Part shown: positions 10,490 to 23,243 of the stretch, in pieces | Layout: the number at the start of each line of letters is the position of its first letter | How positions within the stretch are numbered: the first letter of the stretch is position 1 | NCBI RefSeq assembly: GCF_000400735.1 | Contig: NZ_KE007359.1 | Span: 1-64,000 of the forward strand | Source of the DNA: Acinetobacter tandoii DSM 14970 = CIP 107469 | Lineage (GTDB): Bacteria; Pseudomonadota; Gammaproteobacteria; Pseudomonadales; Moraxellaceae | Direction: 5' to 3' | Length of the DNA stretch: 64,000 nt | Made by a program: the position numbers and the translations under genes | The notes under the pieces: generated by a model | The model's database searches: none | What the model was told of the DNA's origin: nothing | Seen by the model: the letters and a program-made list of their open reading frames with translations, nothing else

Positions 10490-11248
10490 ATGAAAAGTTA
10501 TGCAGACACTGATTTATCTCAATTGATAGAAGTGCATGAATATTTTTATGCACAAAATGATGAAATTGCAGCGCATAGTTGCATATGGGGCGATTTTAAT
10601 TTTAGTTTAAATGGTATTTTGGATTATGAAATTGAAGGAATACATCATTTATCGCCTCCAAATTACGGACTTTGGATTCCAGCCCATACTGCTCATGCTT
10701 GCATTGCGCGTGAGATACAACCTACCCATTATATTTGTATTCATCTCCATCCTGTGCTTTGTAACTACTTTCCCACAACGACAAAAGCCGTCGAAATCAG
10801 TCCTTTTCTCCGCCATTTAATTAAAGAGATTCTACGCCAAAAGCCCGCAACAACCGCTGTGGAATACGAACATTTACTTCAGGTTTTACTCGATCAACTG
10901 CGTACCGCACCTGCTTATGAGCACTACCTACCACAAACACAACACCGTGTTTTAAAGCCAATCTTACAGCAACTGTCCAATCCACAATGCTTCGCTAAAA
11001 GTTTGCAACAAATCCTCCATAAATTTCAGTTTACCGAAAGGCATTTACTCCGCTTAAGCCAACAGGAGCTACAACTCAGTCTCGCAGAATGGCGCAATCG
11101 GGCAAAAATTCTGTATGCGATTGATCAACTGCATGCAGGATCGACAGTTAAAAAACTGGCTTATGATTTGGGTTATCAACATAGTTCTAGTTTTATTGAA
11201 TTCTTTAAGCGCTATACAGGACAAACACCCGCTCAATTACGTGAATAA
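10490..11248 (+). CDS. AraC-family transcriptional regulator
   Basis: 252 residues. The N-terminal half is a cupin-like sensing domain with His-rich strands (HTAHACIA, HYICIHLHP). The C-terminal ~100 residues form the double helix-turn-helix of AraC/XylS proteins, ending LAYDLGYQHSSSFIEFFKRYTGQTP, a clear match to the second recognition helix and the family signature. It is transcribed divergently from the EamA transporter with 123 bp between them, so the transporter is the likely target. The ligand is unknown. Confidence 0.88.
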   Translation: MKSYADTDLSQLIEVHEYFYAQNDEIAAHSCIWGDFNFSLNGILDYEIEGIHHLSPPNYGLWIPAHTAHACIAREIQPTHYICIHLHPVLCNYFPTTTKAVEISPFLRHLIKEILRQKPATTAVEYEHLLQVLLDQLRTAPAYEHYLPQTQHRVLKPILQQLSNPQCFAKSLQQILHKFQFTERHLLRLSQQELQLSLAEWRNRAKILYAIDQLHAGSTVKKLAYDLGYQHSSSFIEFFKRYTGQTPAQLRE

Positions 11249-11354
11249 ACCAGCAGCTCCACGCTCTTTTTACCTCACTTGCAGGATTCAACTTGAAGTT
11301 GACGTGAATTCTCGTTACAACATCTACACCCGATAAAAATCAATGGATCTGTGT

Positions 11355-11900
11355 ATGAACCAGTCTGTATATGACATTCCTGTAAAAACCATTCAGGGAG
11401 AGAACATCACCTTAAACCAATATCAAGGCAAAGTCCTTTTGATTGTCAATGTGGCATCAAAATGTGGCTTAACCCCGCAATATGAAGGTTTAGAAAAACT
11501 CTATCAGCAACAAAAAGATCAGGGCTTAGAAATTTTAGGCTTTCCTGCCAACAACTTTTTGGCACAAGAGCCTGGTAGCGATAGTGAAATTCAAGAATTC
11601 TGCTCACTCAACTACCAAATTGATTTCCCTTTATTTTCCAAAATTTCTGTCGCAGGCGAAGATAAACATCCACTCTATGAAACCTTAATCCATGCTATTC
11701 CTGAACGCATTGGTGAAGGCCCGTGGTGGAAAGATTTGGTCGATTATGGTCTCACCCCAAATGAACCACCTGAAGTGTTATGGAATTTTGAAAAATTTCT
11801 AGTGAACAAACAAGGACAAGTGGTGGCACGTTTTGCACCCGACATTACCGCAGATGATCCGCGTATTCTGGATGCCATTCAAACTGAGTTACAAAAATAA
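11355..11900 (+). CDS. Glutathione peroxidase family protein (thiol peroxidase, BtuE-like)
   Basis: About 181 residues reducing peroxides through a catalytic cysteine in NVASKCGLTPQY (Cys codon TGT, not a selenocysteine UGA). The second family motif reads FPANNFLAQEPGS, where many homologues have FPCNQF, so the Cys often used as resolving residue is Ala. The catalytic Trp is in WNFEKFLV. ATG 11355 is preferred over 11343 because GGA lies 7 bases ahead of it. It follows the AraC gene by about 100 bp. Thioredoxin is the usual electron donor for bacterial members; here that is an inference. Confidence 0.9.
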   Translation: MNQSVYDIPVKTIQGENITLNQYQGKVLLIVNVASKCGLTPQYEGLEKLYQQQKDQGLEILGFPANNFLAQEPGSDSEIQEFCSLNYQIDFPLFSKISVAGEDKHPLYETLIHAIPERIGEGPWWKDLVDYGLTPNEPPEVLWNFEKFLVNKQGQVVARFAPDITADDPRILDAIQTELQK

Positions 11901-12071
11901 TAAACCATTCTGAGCATCAAGCAGTCATTTATTGGCTGCTGATGCCTTAAAAGCCTTCTTAATTTCTTCATGATTTTAATATTTATACAACATTAAATTC
12001 AAACTAACTCAAAGACTTACTGCTTTAATAACAAGATCAGAACAAGATAGTAAGTTTAAGGTTGGTAGATC

Positions 12072-12488
12072 ATGAATCGTTTAGTACAAGCTGTTGTTTT
12101 CTCTTTATCCACTGCATTAGTAGCTGCGCCCGCTTTTGCTGCTCCACAGAATTCACAAGATCACAAACAACACGCAACTCAGAATCACAATGATGCAAAT
12201 CATCAAGGCATGCATCATGATTCTTCAAGCCATCATGCACAAGATCAACATAAACCCGCAAGCAATAATAAAACTGGGAATAAACAAATGACTCGCCCAT
12301 CGGCGACATGGAAACCAGGCAATCCTGTTCCAGCACAATACCGTGGTCAGAGTTACAAAGTTGACCACAGCAAATACAAAAAATTAAATAAGCCAGGCAA
12401 AAATGAACAGTGGATCAAAGTGAATGGTGATTATGTCCTTACCAATGTGTTAAATCACAACATTATTAAAATTGTTCCAGGAATGTAA
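12072..12488 (+). CDS. RcnB-family periplasmic protein
   Basis: 138 residues. Signal peptide MNRLVQAVVFSLSTALVAAPAFA, then a His/Asn/Gln-rich linker (about 25-75), then a compact C-terminal domain with YRGQSYKVDHSKYKKL and W-KVNGDYVLTN, the pattern of RcnB/YohN proteins. In E. coli RcnB is a small periplasmic protein affecting nickel/cobalt balance. The His-rich linker suggests metal contact, but metal specificity here is inference. No transporter gene is adjacent. A terminator follows at 12507-12530. Confidence 0.8.
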   Translation: MNRLVQAVVFSLSTALVAAPAFAAPQNSQDHKQHATQNHNDANHQGMHHDSSSHHAQDQHKPASNNKTGNKQMTRPSATWKPGNPVPAQYRGQSYKVDHSKYKKLNKPGKNEQWIKVNGDYVLTNVLNHNIIKIVPGM

Positions 12489-12506
12489 GGTTCCACATAG
12501 ATCACA

Positions 12507-12530
12507 AGAGTGCTTTCAGCACTCTTTTTT
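12507..12530 (+). terminator. Rho-independent terminator of the RcnB-like gene
   Basis: Stem AAGAGTGCT / AGCACTCTT with loop TTC, followed by TTTTT, 18 bp after the stop codon. Confidence 0.85.
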
Positions 12531-12638
12531 ATATCCAACCTTTTTGTTGTTGCTTTGCAGCCTGACTTTGGAAAATGAGGCTGCCATTTTATAATTCTGT
12601 TAAAGCAATTCAATGCTAGATTGAGACCATTCAAGATT

Positions 12639-13211
12639 ATGAAAAAACTTCTGCAAGGTGCCTTACTTCCTTTTGGTATTTTTGTTGCTGCAATCAGCTT
12701 ACTTGGCTGTAATCAGGCGACAGAACATGATACCCAAACAGCTAATTCCACTGACGTAGAAGAACACAGCACTTCTCATAATAATCCTGCGACCGAATTA
12801 AAAAATGGCAACATGATTTATGTGGTTCGTGATGTTGCCGACATGCAATTAAAAGCAGGTGACTACGTCCAACAGTTGAAGCAAACTCAAACTGACTTAG
12901 AGCAAGCTTTAGCAGATAAAGACCAGCAATCGCTCCAAACATCAGTCAATGCTTTACATCAACAACTCACTGACTTCAACCGTGCTTTAAATAGCTTAGA
13001 TTTAAAAAGTCAGGAAGTTGACTCCATTCGACAAAACATCATGTCTACTAATCAACAAGTCCTCGATTTACCTTATTTAAATGGTAAAGTTGACCTTCAA
13101 TCTGTCGATTTGCATAAAATTGAACAACAAATGACGTCGGTACAAACAGAAATGCTTAAATTGGCAAAAATGTTACTGTCACAACCCGACTTTAGTGAAA
13201 AATCATCATAA
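12639..13211 (+). CDS. Hypothetical lipoprotein, helical
   Basis: 190 residues from the ATG at 12639. An N-terminal signal of lipoprotein type ends in ISLLGC (lipobox Cys near residue 24 from this ATG), followed by a polar Thr/His-rich linker. From about residue 60 the sequence is strongly helical and Gln/Leu-rich (repeated QLKQTQTDLEQAL-like heptads), suggesting a helical bundle. Not recognised as any named family. A TTG 18 bases upstream could extend it but has no better ribosome site. Probably anchored in the outer membrane. Confidence 0.7.
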   Translation: MKKLLQGALLPFGIFVAAISLLGCNQATEHDTQTANSTDVEEHSTSHNNPATELKNGNMIYVVRDVADMQLKAGDYVQQLKQTQTDLEQALADKDQQSLQTSVNALHQQLTDFNRALNSLDLKSQEVDSIRQNIMSTNQQVLDLPYLNGKVDLQSVDLHKIEQQMTSVQTEMLKLAKMLLSQPDFSEKSS

Positions 13212-13265
13212 AAACATTAGAGGATTCATCTGTTATTTTTAATGAGATGAATCCTCAACCTATAT

Positions 13266-14297
13266 TTAAAGACTAAAATCGATCACGATTCGACCATCAA
13301 TCTTACCCTGCTCCATCCGCTCAAAGATATCATTGATATGTTCTAAAGGCTCTACATGAATATGTGCCTTTACTTTACCCCGTGCCGCAATATCTAAGGC
13401 TTCTTTCAAGTCTAGACGTGTCCCGACAATCGACCCCCGAACAGTAATCCCATCCAGAACCATATCAAAAATAGAGAGGTCAAACTTTCCAGGTGGTAAA
13501 CCATTGAGCACCATGGTTCCGCCACGACGTACAATTGAAACTGCCTGTTCAAATGCTTTTGGTGATACCGCAGTCACTAAAACCCCGTGACACCCTTCAC
13601 CCGTCGCTTGCAATACTGCATCTTTAACATTCACGTGCAGTACGTTCACCGCAACATCTGCGCCTAACTGTTTCGCCAGCTCAAGCTTTGTATCATCAAC
13701 ATCAATCGCCACCACATTAAAACCCATCGTTTTAGCATATTGCACTGCAACATGACCTAAGCCACCAATACCAGAAATTGCAACCCAATCCCCTGCTTTT
13801 GCCTCCGTCATTTTAAGCCCTTTATAGACCGTTACACCCGCACATAAAATCGGCGCTATGGCGAGTAAATCAACTCCCTCTGGGATGACGCCAACATAAT
13901 TACCGTCAGCCAAACAATATTCGGCAAAGCTGCCATTAACGGAATACCCTGAATTTTGTTGCTGTTTACATAGGGTTTCCCAGCCTGCATAGCAATAATC
14001 GCAGTGTCCGCATGCCGAATAAAGCCAAGGAATGCCCACCACATCACCGACTTTTAAATGATGAATCCCTGCCCCTATCTCGACTACTTTACCTACACCT
14101 TCATGACCAGGAATAAAAGGGAGATTCGGCTTGATTGGCCAGTCCCCGTGCATGGCATGTAAATCGGTATGACAAACACCCGTTGCGATCATTTTGACCA
14201 ACACTTTACCTTCACTTATTTTTGGAATTTCAATGTCTTGGATTTGTAAGGGTTGGTTAAATGCCGTAACGACTGCGGCTTTCATTGTATTTGCCAT
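13266..14297 (-). CDS. adhP: Zinc-dependent alcohol dehydrogenase AdhP
   Basis: 343 residues of the medium-chain dehydrogenase family, oxidising ethanol or other primary alcohols with NAD. Visible: catalytic zinc Cys-His in [10 protein letters not shown] and GHEGVG, the four-Cys structural zinc loop [15 protein letters not shown], and the NAD-binding [13 protein letters not shown]. The ATG at 14297 is chosen because GGAG stands 7 bases ahead; the frame continues seven codons upstream with no better signal. The 200-bp upstream gap carries its promoter. Confidence 0.93.
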   Translation of the reverse strand: MANTMKAAVVTAFNQPLQIQDIEIPKISEGKVLVKMIATGVCHTDLHAMHGDWPIKPNLPFIPGHEGVGKVVEIGAGIHHLKVGDVVGIPWLYSACGHCDYCYAGWETLCKQQQNSGYSVNGSFAEYCLADGNYVGVIPEGVDLLAIAPILCAGVTVYKGLKMTEAKAGDWVAISGIGGLGHVAVQYAKTMGFNVVAIDVDDTKLELAKQLGADVAVNVLHVNVKDAVLQATGEGCHGVLVTAVSPKAFEQAVSIVRRGGTMVLNGLPPGKFDLSIFDMVLDGITVRGSIVGTRLDLKEALDIAARGKVKAHIHVEPLEHINDIFERMEQGKIDGRIVIDFSL

Positions 14298-14523
14298 TTT
14301 CATTCTCCATATACTCATGTTTGAGTAAAATTCTTATGTAACAATCTCATTCAGGATTAACATAAAAACTGGAAATGAAAGGTAAGCATTTGGTGTGTTT
14401 TTTGATCAAAATTGCAGCGACCTACTGAATTAGCACAAAACCTGCATCTTTAGAAACCGTATAGATCATTCATGCGTTTAATCGATACGCATCACTATCA
14501 ATAACGCTTATGTAAAACTAATT

Positions 14524-14817
14524 TTAACCCGCTCGCCATTGTTGAAAGGCTGTCTGCATTGCCTGTGTTTGTGCTGAAGACACCTGATGTTGATGTAAAT
14601 AACTAAAATCACCACGGTAAACAGCATCCACTATAGTTTTGGCTAAAGCCACAATGCTTTCTCTACCTTGCAGTCGATAGGCGTGAATCTGTTCAGGAGT
14701 TAGAAAAATATCCCAACAAGAAACTACTGAACTCATGTCCACCGCAATTCCCAAATAGTATTGATGATCATCTTGATAAAGTTCCCAAAAATGTGGTTCT
14801 TGTTCTATCAGTTCCAT
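14524..14817 (-). CDS. Hypothetical 97-residue protein downstream of the atp operon
   Basis: A soluble, acidic small protein (MELIEQEPHFWELYQDD...) with no signal peptide, membrane segment or recognisable motif; aromatic-rich at the N-terminus and Gln/Ala-rich at the C-terminus. It follows the ATP synthase terminator by about 40 bp on the same strand. It therefore needs its own promoter, or reads through the terminator. Coding is supported by the long open frame and non-random composition. I do not recognise the family. Confidence 0.6.
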   Translation of the reverse strand: MELIEQEPHFWELYQDDHQYYLGIAVDMSSVVSCWDIFLTPEQIHAYRLQGRESIVALAKTIVDAVYRGDFSYLHQHQVSSAQTQAMQTAFQQWRAG

Positions 14818-14856
14818 GCGTTTTTACTGAGCAAAATTATTTTATAGCATAAAAAA

Positions 14857-14874
14857 AGCCACCTTTCGGTGGCT
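14857..14874 (-). terminator. Terminator of the ATP synthase operon
   Basis: Stem AGCCACC / GGTGGCT closed by TTCG-type loop (CTTTCGGT region), with seven T residues on the minus strand. It lies 22 bp past atpC and ends the leftward atp transcript; the A/T tracts on both sides could make it work in both directions. Confidence 0.9.
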
Positions 14875-14895
14875 TTTTCAATCTTAAACCGTCTC

Positions 14896-15315
14896 TTATT
14901 GAGCGCGGTTTTTGATTTTGCGGATGGTTTCCAACTGAGCAGCAGTTTCTGCAAGAGCAGCCAAAGCAGCAGCCGAGTCCAAATCGCTCTTTTGATTGGC
15001 AAGCAATTGCTCAGCGTGTTTACGCGCTTCAAGAATTGCCGCTTCATCTAAGTTTTCTGCACGGACTGCAGTATCTGCAAGAACCGTAACAACATGCGGT
15101 TGAACTTCTAGAACACCACCAGATACATAGATTAACTCTTCTGTACCGTTTTCCAACAGAACGCGAATCGCACCCGGTTGAAGTAAAGTTACTAATGGCG
15201 CATGACCGGGCATAATACCCAATTCACCACCAGCACCTTTAGCAATTAGCATCGTTACCGTGCCAGAGTACAAAGACTCTTGAACACTTACAACATCACA
15301 CTGCATAGTCGCCAT
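14896..15315 (-). CDS. atpC: ATP synthase F1 epsilon subunit
   Basis: 139 residues. Central-stalk subunit that couples rotation and inhibits ATP hydrolysis. N-terminal beta-sandwich (MQCDVVSVQESLYSG, GELGIMPGHAPLVT) and C-terminal helical hairpin rich in Ala/Glu. It is the last gene of the atpIBEFHAGDC operon, 26 bp after atpD. The reading frame starts three residues before MQCDVV (MAT-MQCDVV); both ATGs are possible, and the first has GGAG upstream (AGGAGATTCTC). Confidence 0.96.
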   Translation of the reverse strand: MATMQCDVVSVQESLYSGTVTMLIAKGAGGELGIMPGHAPLVTLLQPGAIRVLLENGTEELIYVSGGVLEVQPHVVTVLADTAVRAENLDEAAILEARKHAEQLLANQKSDLDSAAALAALAETAAQLETIRKIKNRAQ

Positions 15316-15341
15316 GAGAATCTCCTAAATTAGGTAACTAA

Positions 15342-16751
<1,410 letters not shown>

Positions 16752-16762
16752 TCAAAATAATG

Positions 16763-17632
16763 TTAAACGGCAGCGGCACCACCAACGATCTCAGAAATTT
16801 CCTGAGTAATCGCGGCTTGACGCAGCTTGTTATAAATAAGTTGTAGGCTCTTGATCAATTCACCTGCGTTGTCAGTTGCAGCTTTCATTGCAACCATACG
16901 AGCTGACTGCTCACACGCGATGTTTTCGATCACACCTTGGTATACCACAGACTCGATATAACGAACCAATAAGCCATTTAAAAGCTCTTCAGCTTCTGGC
17001 TCATAGATGTAGTCCCAACCGTATTGACGGTTAAGGGTCTTGTTTTCTTCAGCAGTCGCTAAAGGCACAAGTTGTTCGATCTTTTGATTTTGAGTCATGG
17101 CATTGACAAAGCCGTTTGATACGAGATAAATACGATCTAACTCGCCTTTATCAAACGCATCTAACATCACCTGTACAGAACCAGATAACTGTTCAAGGCT
17201 TGGTGTATCACCGACATTTGTCGTAGCACCGAGCACTTTACCGCCGTAGTTTTTAAAAAACGAAACCGCTTTTTGACCAATTAAAGCAAATTGAACTTCA
17301 ATTGACTGCTCTTGTTGCTGTTGGACGTGTTTAACCACTTTTTTGAACAAGTTAATGTTCAAACCACCAGCAAGGCCGCGATCTGAAGACACAATGATAT
17401 AGCCAACGCGCTTAACTGGGCGTTCAACCATATAACGGTGTTTGTATTCAGGGTTCGCTTGAACCAAATGAGCAATTACACGGTGCATATTTTCGGCATA
17501 CGGACGGCCTTGAGCCATGCGCTCTTGCGCACGACGCATCTTAGAAGCTGCTACCATCTGCATCGCGCGAGTAATTTTCTGCGTGCTTTTGATACTAGCT
17601 ACTTTGGCGCGAATTTCTTTTAAATTTGCCAT
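16763..17632 (-). CDS. atpG: ATP synthase F1 gamma subunit
   Basis: 289 residues, the rotating central shaft. N-terminal [25 protein letters not shown] (given as start and end of one conserved helix, residues 1-25) and the C-terminal [17 protein letters not shown] helix are family hallmarks. It follows atpA with an 88-bp gap, the longest intergenic space inside the F1 part of the operon; that gap contains a small inverted repeat. Confidence 0.97.
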   Translation of the reverse strand: MANLKEIRAKVASIKSTQKITRAMQMVAASKMRRAQERMAQGRPYAENMHRVIAHLVQANPEYKHRYMVERPVKRVGYIIVSSDRGLAGGLNINLFKKVVKHVQQQQEQSIEVQFALIGQKAVSFFKNYGGKVLGATTNVGDTPSLEQLSGSVQVMLDAFDKGELDRIYLVSNGFVNAMTQNQKIEQLVPLATAEENKTLNRQYGWDYIYEPEAEELLNGLLVRYIESVVYQGVIENIACEQSARMVAMKAATDNAGELIKSLQLIYNKLRQAAITQEISEIVGGAAAV

Positions 17633-17720
17633 ACGCTTAACCTAGTATTCGAAGGCCCTTTCGAGCCCTCGAAGGTTGATCCGTGAACCAAACCAAAACT
17701 AAATCCAACTGAAGTTGAAA

Positions 17721-19265
17721 TTAGTAAGTTTGAGTCGCTTTAAAGCTTTCAATACCTGCTTTGATTGCAGCTTCGATGTCCTTGTTGTAATCACCAGTAG
17801 CATCGATGTTTTGCATTAACGCAGCATGTTCTGAACGGAAGTAAGAAATTAATGCAGCATCAAAGTCTACGATTTTCTTCACTTCAACGTCAGCCATGTA
17901 GCCTTCGTTAGATGCATAAATTGAAACAGCTTGGTCAGCAATTGAGTAAGGAGCATATTGCTTTTGCTTCATTAACTCAGTTACACGTTGACCATGTTCG
18001 AGTTGCTTACGAGTTGCTTCATCAAGGTCAGAAGCGAACTGAGCAAACGCTGCCAATTCACGGTATTGCGCCAAAGCAGTACGGATACCACCAGACAATT
18101 TTTTGATGATCTTAGTTTGCGCTGAACCACCAACACGAGATACAGAGATACCCGCGTTCACAGCAGGACGAATACCTGCGTTGAATAATGATGTTTCAAG
18201 GAAGATCTGACCGTCAGTGATCGAAATTACGTTCGTTGGTACGAATGCAGATACGTCACCCGCTTGAGTTTCAATGATTGGTAATGCAGTTAATGAACCA
18301 GTTTGGCCTTTAACTTCACCTTTCGTGAATTGCTCAACATAGTCAGCTGAAACGCGCGAAGCACGCTCAAGAAGACGTGAGTGAAGATAGAATACGTCAC
18401 CTGGGTACGCTTCACGACCTGGTGGACGACGTAATAACAATGAAATTTGACGGTAAGCAACAGCTTGCTTAGACAAATCATCATAAATGATCAGTGCATC
18501 TTCACCGCGGTCACGGAAGTATTCACCCATTGTACAGCCAGAATATGGAGCCAAGTACAACATTGCTGCTGGATCGGCTGCAGCTGCTGCTACAACAGTT
18601 GTATACGCCATAGCGCCAGTTTCTTCTAGCTTGCGTACAACGTTCGCGATGGTCGATTGCTTTTGACCAATTGCTACGTATACACATTTAATGCCAGAGT
18701 TTTTCTGAGCGATGATCGCATCGATCGCCATAGCTGTTTTACCAGTTTGACGGTCACCAATGATCAACTCACGCTGACCACGGCCTACTGGAATCATTGT
18801 ATCTACTGATTTATAACCAGTTTGTACAGGTTCATCCACTGATTGACGCCAAATTACGCCTGGTGCTACTTTTTCAACAGCATCAGTTAATTTTGCATCA
18901 ATTGGGCCTTTACCATCAATTGGGTTACCCAAAGCATCTACGACACGGCCTAAAAGTTCTGGACCAACCGGAACTTCTAATACACGACCTGTGCAACGTG
19001 CTTTTTGGCCTTCTTGAAGGCTTAAGTAGTTACCTAAAACAACGACGCCCACTGAATCCTGTTCTAGGTTCAGTGCCATACCGTATAAGCCGCCGTCGAA
19101 TTCGATCATTTCACCGTACATTGCATCAGCAAGGCCGTGAATACGCACAATACCGTCGGAAACCATAACAATGGTTCCTTCGTTTTTAGCGGTCGCGCTG
19201 GTGTCCAGATCGCCGATACGCTGTTTAATGAGCGCACTGATCTCGGATGGATTCAGTTGTTGCAT
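17721..19265 (-). CDS. atpA: ATP synthase F1 alpha subunit
   Basis: 514 residues from the ATG at 19265 ([17 protein letters not shown]). Non-catalytic nucleotide-binding subunit of F1: Walker [10 protein letters not shown] and the signature [10 protein letters not shown] near the C-terminal half. The open frame extends five codons further upstream (MRYSA), but the shorter start matches the usual length and N-terminus. It lies between atpH and atpG. Confidence 0.97.
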   Translation of the reverse strand: MQQLNPSEISALIKQRIGDLDTSATAKNEGTIVMVSDGIVRIHGLADAMYGEMIEFDGGLYGMALNLEQDSVGVVVLGNYLSLQEGQKARCTGRVLEVPVGPELLGRVVDALGNPIDGKGPIDAKLTDAVEKVAPGVIWRQSVDEPVQTGYKSVDTMIPVGRGQRELIIGDRQTGKTAMAIDAIIAQKNSGIKCVYVAIGQKQSTIANVVRKLEETGAMAYTTVVAAAAADPAAMLYLAPYSGCTMGEYFRDRGEDALIIYDDLSKQAVAYRQISLLLRRPPGREAYPGDVFYLHSRLLERASRVSADYVEQFTKGEVKGQTGSLTALPIIETQAGDVSAFVPTNVISITDGQIFLETSLFNAGIRPAVNAGISVSRVGGSAQTKIIKKLSGGIRTALAQYRELAAFAQFASDLDEATRKQLEHGQRVTELMKQKQYAPYSIADQAVSIYASNEGYMADVEVKKIVDFDAALISYFRSEHAALMQNIDATGDYNKDIEAAIKAGIESFKATQTY

Positions 19266-19327
19266 TGCGCTATACCTCAATCTTTATTAAGTTCAGTCTT
19301 CTAATACGCAGCTTTTTTCAAGCCTTA

Positions 19328-19864
19328 TTACGCAAGAAGACGAGTCCGCATTTTTTCAAGCTTGTTAAGCGCAGAATCATCTATCACTTGGTCGCCTGCA
19401 CGAATAACTACACCAGCAATAAGCTCTGGTTTAACTTCTACAGTTACATTTACTGCAGCTTCGAATTTTTTCTCTAAAGCATGTGCAAGTAATTGTTCTT
19501 GTACAGAAGTCATAGGGAATGCAGATTCAATCACTACATCCACCGTATTGTTATTCTGTGATTTGAGCTGTTCGTATTCTGCAGAAATTTCAGGAAGAAG
19601 AACCAAACGGCTATTTTCCGCAAGCAATGTCAAAAAGTTTGACACTGCCGCAGTTTGGTCTTCGCCTAATACTTTTGCAAAAAGACTTACCTGCTCAGCA
19701 GGAGTAAGCTCAGGGCGAGTTAAGAAAGCTGAAAATGCTTCGTCTTGCACCGCAGCACTGAGCAAGTTCAATGCAGATGACCAAGCGTCAGTTGCATTTT
19801 GCTCAGAAGCGTAAGCAAATGCTGCTTTAGCGTACGGGCGTGCCAACGTCAAGAGTTCAGCCAT
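19328..19864 (-). CDS. atpH: ATP synthase F1 delta subunit
   Basis: 178 residues, the peripheral-stalk subunit that ties F1 alpha to the b dimer. Starts [19 protein letters not shown], the conserved N-terminal helix; the C-terminus has the [16 protein letters not shown] signature. It is 62 bp ahead of atpA and 12 bp after atpF. Confidence 0.97.
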   Translation of the reverse strand: MAELLTLARPYAKAAFAYASEQNATDAWSSALNLLSAAVQDEAFSAFLTRPELTPAEQVSLFAKVLGEDQTAAVSNFLTLLAENSRLVLLPEISAEYEQLKSQNNNTVDVVIESAFPMTSVQEQLLAHALEKKFEAAVNVTVEVKPELIAGVVIRAGDQVIDDSALNKLEKMRTRLLA

Positions 19865-19876
19865 AATCCGCCTCTC

Positions 19877-20347
19877 TTAAAGTTTAGCAGCCAGCTGAGT
19901 CAGCATGGCATTGTGAGCTTCTGCATCAACTTGCTGGTTCAGGATTTTTTCTGCACCAGTAACTGCAAGAGCAGCAACTTGTTGACGTAATTCTTCGCGA
20001 GCAGCATTGATTTCAGTGTCAACAGCTTCTTTTGCTTGTTGACGAATACGCTCACCTTCAGCCGCAGCTTGAGTACGCGCTTCTTCTACCAATTGTGCAC
20101 CGCGACGGTTCGCTTGTTCGATCAATTGAGCCGCTTGTGCTTTTGCTGCATCTAATTCAGCTTTTACTTGAGCTTGCGCATCCGCAAGATCAGCTTTCGC
20201 TTTTTCAGCAGCGTTTAAGCCATCAGCAATTTTACGCTGACGCTCACTAATCGCATTGATTAGTGGTGGCCACACGAATTTCATGCAGAATGCGACAAAC
20301 ATCGCAAATGCAATCGCTTGACCAATCAATGTGAGGTTGATATTCAT
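19877..20347 (-). CDS. atpF: ATP synthase Fo b subunit
   Basis: 156 residues from [10 protein letters not shown] (ATG 20347). One N-terminal membrane helix (about 6-27, [16 protein letters not shown]) followed by a long charged, Ala-rich coiled helix that dimerises as the stator. The frame is open five codons upstream, but ATG 20347 gives the standard N-terminus. It is co-transcribed between atpE and atpH. Confidence 0.96.
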   Translation of the reverse strand: MNINLTLIGQAIAFAMFVAFCMKFVWPPLINAISERQRKIADGLNAAEKAKADLADAQAQVKAELDAAKAQAAQLIEQANRRGAQLVEEARTQAAAEGERIRQQAKEAVDTEINAAREELRQQVAALAVTGAEKILNQQVDAEAHNAMLTQLAAKL

Positions 20348-20387
20348 TTCGCTATTCCTCAATAGTTTAATTTAGGAATTAAGCTGA

Positions 20388-20642
<255 letters not shown>

Positions 20643-20718
20643 TCAGAGGTTAGGTTTATACCAAATTAAAGTAAAAAAATTTTAAGCCCAACCATCCTTT
20701 GATAGTTAGGCAATACCA

Positions 20719-21597
<879 letters not shown>

Positions 21598-21696
21598 TCA
21601 CACCTGGTCAATGTCAAATACAAATAGAGTAAGCGAATATCGCATGCTGCGTGATATCTCGCTTATCTCCAAAAAAACTTTTCAATTTAGCTGCGC

Positions 21697-22095
21697 TTAA
21701 ACTCGTTTTTGTAGACGTGACACCCAAAAAGGAGCGACCCACGACATGGTTTGAACGAGGATAAAACCACAAAACAACGCCCCCGGAGATAACGGTTGGA
21801 CATTGCTTAAAATTAAAATAAATCCGACGATCACAATCGTAAACTTGCCCATCATCCCTCGGTACATATTTGCAAGTACCTGTTTGGATGCTCTCGCTCC
21901 TGCAGCTCGAAACGACTGCCACGAAAAATAACAACTTGCCAGCCAGCAAACACCCGCACCAAGTGCGGCACTTAAAGCTGCCGTTGCATCTTTCACAACC
22001 CACGCTAACAAGGCTGACACAGGAATCATAAATGCTTGCAAGATGACTAATGCTTTCGCTAATCGTCGGTCAATCATGCGACTAGTTCGGCTCAT
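21697..22095 (-). CDS. atpI: ATP synthase subunit I
   Basis: 132 residues with four hydrophobic segments. AtpI is a non-essential assembly factor for the c ring, encoded first in proteobacterial atp operons, as here. ATG 22095 (MSRTSRMIDRR) has GTGGAT upstream; an in-frame ATG six codons later is a second option. The operon promoter lies about 65-95 bp upstream. Confidence 0.9.
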   Translation of the reverse strand: MSRTSRMIDRRLAKALVILQAFMIPVSALLAWVVKDATAALSAALGAGVCWLASCYFSWQSFRAAGARASKQVLANMYRGMMGKFTIVIVGFILILSNVQPLSPGALFCGFILVQTMSWVAPFWVSRLQKRV

Positions 22096-22159
22096 TATTT
22101 ATCCACTCACAGCATAAATGCTTGACAAGTTTAGCTGATGATCGTTTTTAATCGCAGGC

Positions 22160-22188
22160 ATTATAGAGTTACACCCCTGAACATGCAA
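22160..22188 (-). promoter_or_regulatory. Promoter of the atp operon
   Basis: On the minus strand TTGCAT (-35, 22183-22188) and a perfect TATAAT (-10, 22160-22165) are separated by exactly 17 bp, about 65 bases upstream of atpI. No other promoter of this quality is seen in the gap. Confidence 0.7.
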
Positions 22189-22265
22189 TCATTTCCCGAC
22201 CTAAGTCGAGTTTTTTTCAATACAATAAATGTCTAGCAACTGATTAAATATTGATTATTTTGTCT

Positions 22266-23105
22266 TCATTGACGCGCAGTTAATACACAATTTTTGACTT
22301 GTTGCGCCAAATCTGACCATGCTGAAATGAAGTTATTTTCTGCTGTTAAACTTTCGTCAACCGCTTGAAACACAATAGGCTGCAGTTTTTGATACTGATT
22401 GGCACTGGCATGAGCTTCTGCCAGTAAGCACATTTTCTTTTGCCCACGATGATCATTCAAATATTTGATTTGTGCCAGTGTTGGCGCAATATGTGGATCA
22501 TCAGTCATTGATCCAGCAAGTTTTAAGTGTAATGGGCGTTCTAAGTACTGATAAGCATCGTGATAGGCCCAATACGGCTGCACTGCACCTTGATTTTGGA
22601 ATTTTTGCGCTATACCAAACATCTGCTTGGCAAAGACTTGTGCATTGTGCCAATACTTATCACGGTATTGAGGTTGTTGCTGTGAACGTAATGCTGCAAT
22701 AAAGAAACCAATACGCACCGCATTGTTTGGGTCTAACCAAACATGGGTATCGACCGTGTTGGCTAAAGGTGCGCCACGTGTACTGCGTTGCGGTAAGGTT
22801 TTAACTAATCCTGAAGACAAGATAGAAACCGCTTTAGGATTATTATGCAGTAATTTATCCAGTGGAGCTTCATGGGCTTTGCCGAGCCAAATCACCAATC
22901 CAGCGTCTTGTATCGCCTTACGATGTGCAGGTGTTAAAGATACATCATGCCCAGTTTGGTTTTCCAAGAGTAAAACTGGTTGCTCCACCCCTTTTGTGAC
23001 TTCTTGTGCAATCAAATATAACGGATGCGTTGAAACCACAAGACTTTGAGTCCACCCCACAGTACTTAGAATGGACAGTAAACAAAAAGCGAATAGACGA
23101 GACAT
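22266..23105 (-). CDS. znuA: Zinc ABC transporter substrate-binding protein
   Basis: 279 residues. Signal peptide (MSRLFAFCLLSILSTVGWTQS), then a cluster A-I metal-binding fold. Candidate zinc ligands: His in VSTHPLYLIAQ, His in DTHVWLDPNN, His in WAYHDAYQYL, and the acidic residue in the last lobe. The long His-rich loop found in many ZnuA proteins is nearly absent. ATG 23105 replaces an upstream TTG in the same frame. It is divergent from zur-znuC-znuB across a Zur-box-like palindrome. Confidence 0.92.
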   Translation of the reverse strand: MSRLFAFCLLSILSTVGWTQSLVVSTHPLYLIAQEVTKGVEQPVLLLENQTGHDVSLTPAHRKAIQDAGLVIWLGKAHEAPLDKLLHNNPKAVSILSSGLVKTLPQRSTRGAPLANTVDTHVWLDPNNAVRIGFFIAALRSQQQPQYRDKYWHNAQVFAKQMFGIAQKFQNQGAVQPYWAYHDAYQYLERPLHLKLAGSMTDDPHIAPTLAQIKYLNDHRGQKKMCLLAEAHASANQYQKLQPIVFQAVDESLTAENNFISAWSDLAQQVKNCVLTARQ

Positions 23106-23132
23106 GATCAAACAGCACTAAATTTTATCTAG

Positions 23133-23147
23133 TGTTATAATATAACA
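23133..23147. promoter_or_regulatory. Zur-box-like operator between znuA and zur
   Basis: Perfect 15-bp palindrome TGTTATAATATAACA, 28 bp upstream of znuA and about 97 bp upstream of zur. AT-rich palindromes with a GTTATA-A-TATAAC core match what is known of Zur sites in Acinetobacter. Its position would let Zur with bound zinc repress znuA and probably its own operon. Confidence 0.75.
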
Positions 23148-23243
23148 ATTTAATAAAAATACCTACGTCTAATCGTAACTTAAAGCGGTTCATGTTAAAA
23201 TTTAATGTCAATTTTTCTATTTCAAGCCCGAACTGAGGTTGCT

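Noticed and set aside
11355..11900. Possible selenoprotein glutathione peroxidase
   Set aside because: The catalytic position is a normal Cys codon (TGT), with no in-frame TGA.
14808..15051. Overlapping ORFs on both strands at the atpC 3' end
   Set aside because: They are shadows of atpC and the downstream terminator; composition is that of reversed coding sequence.
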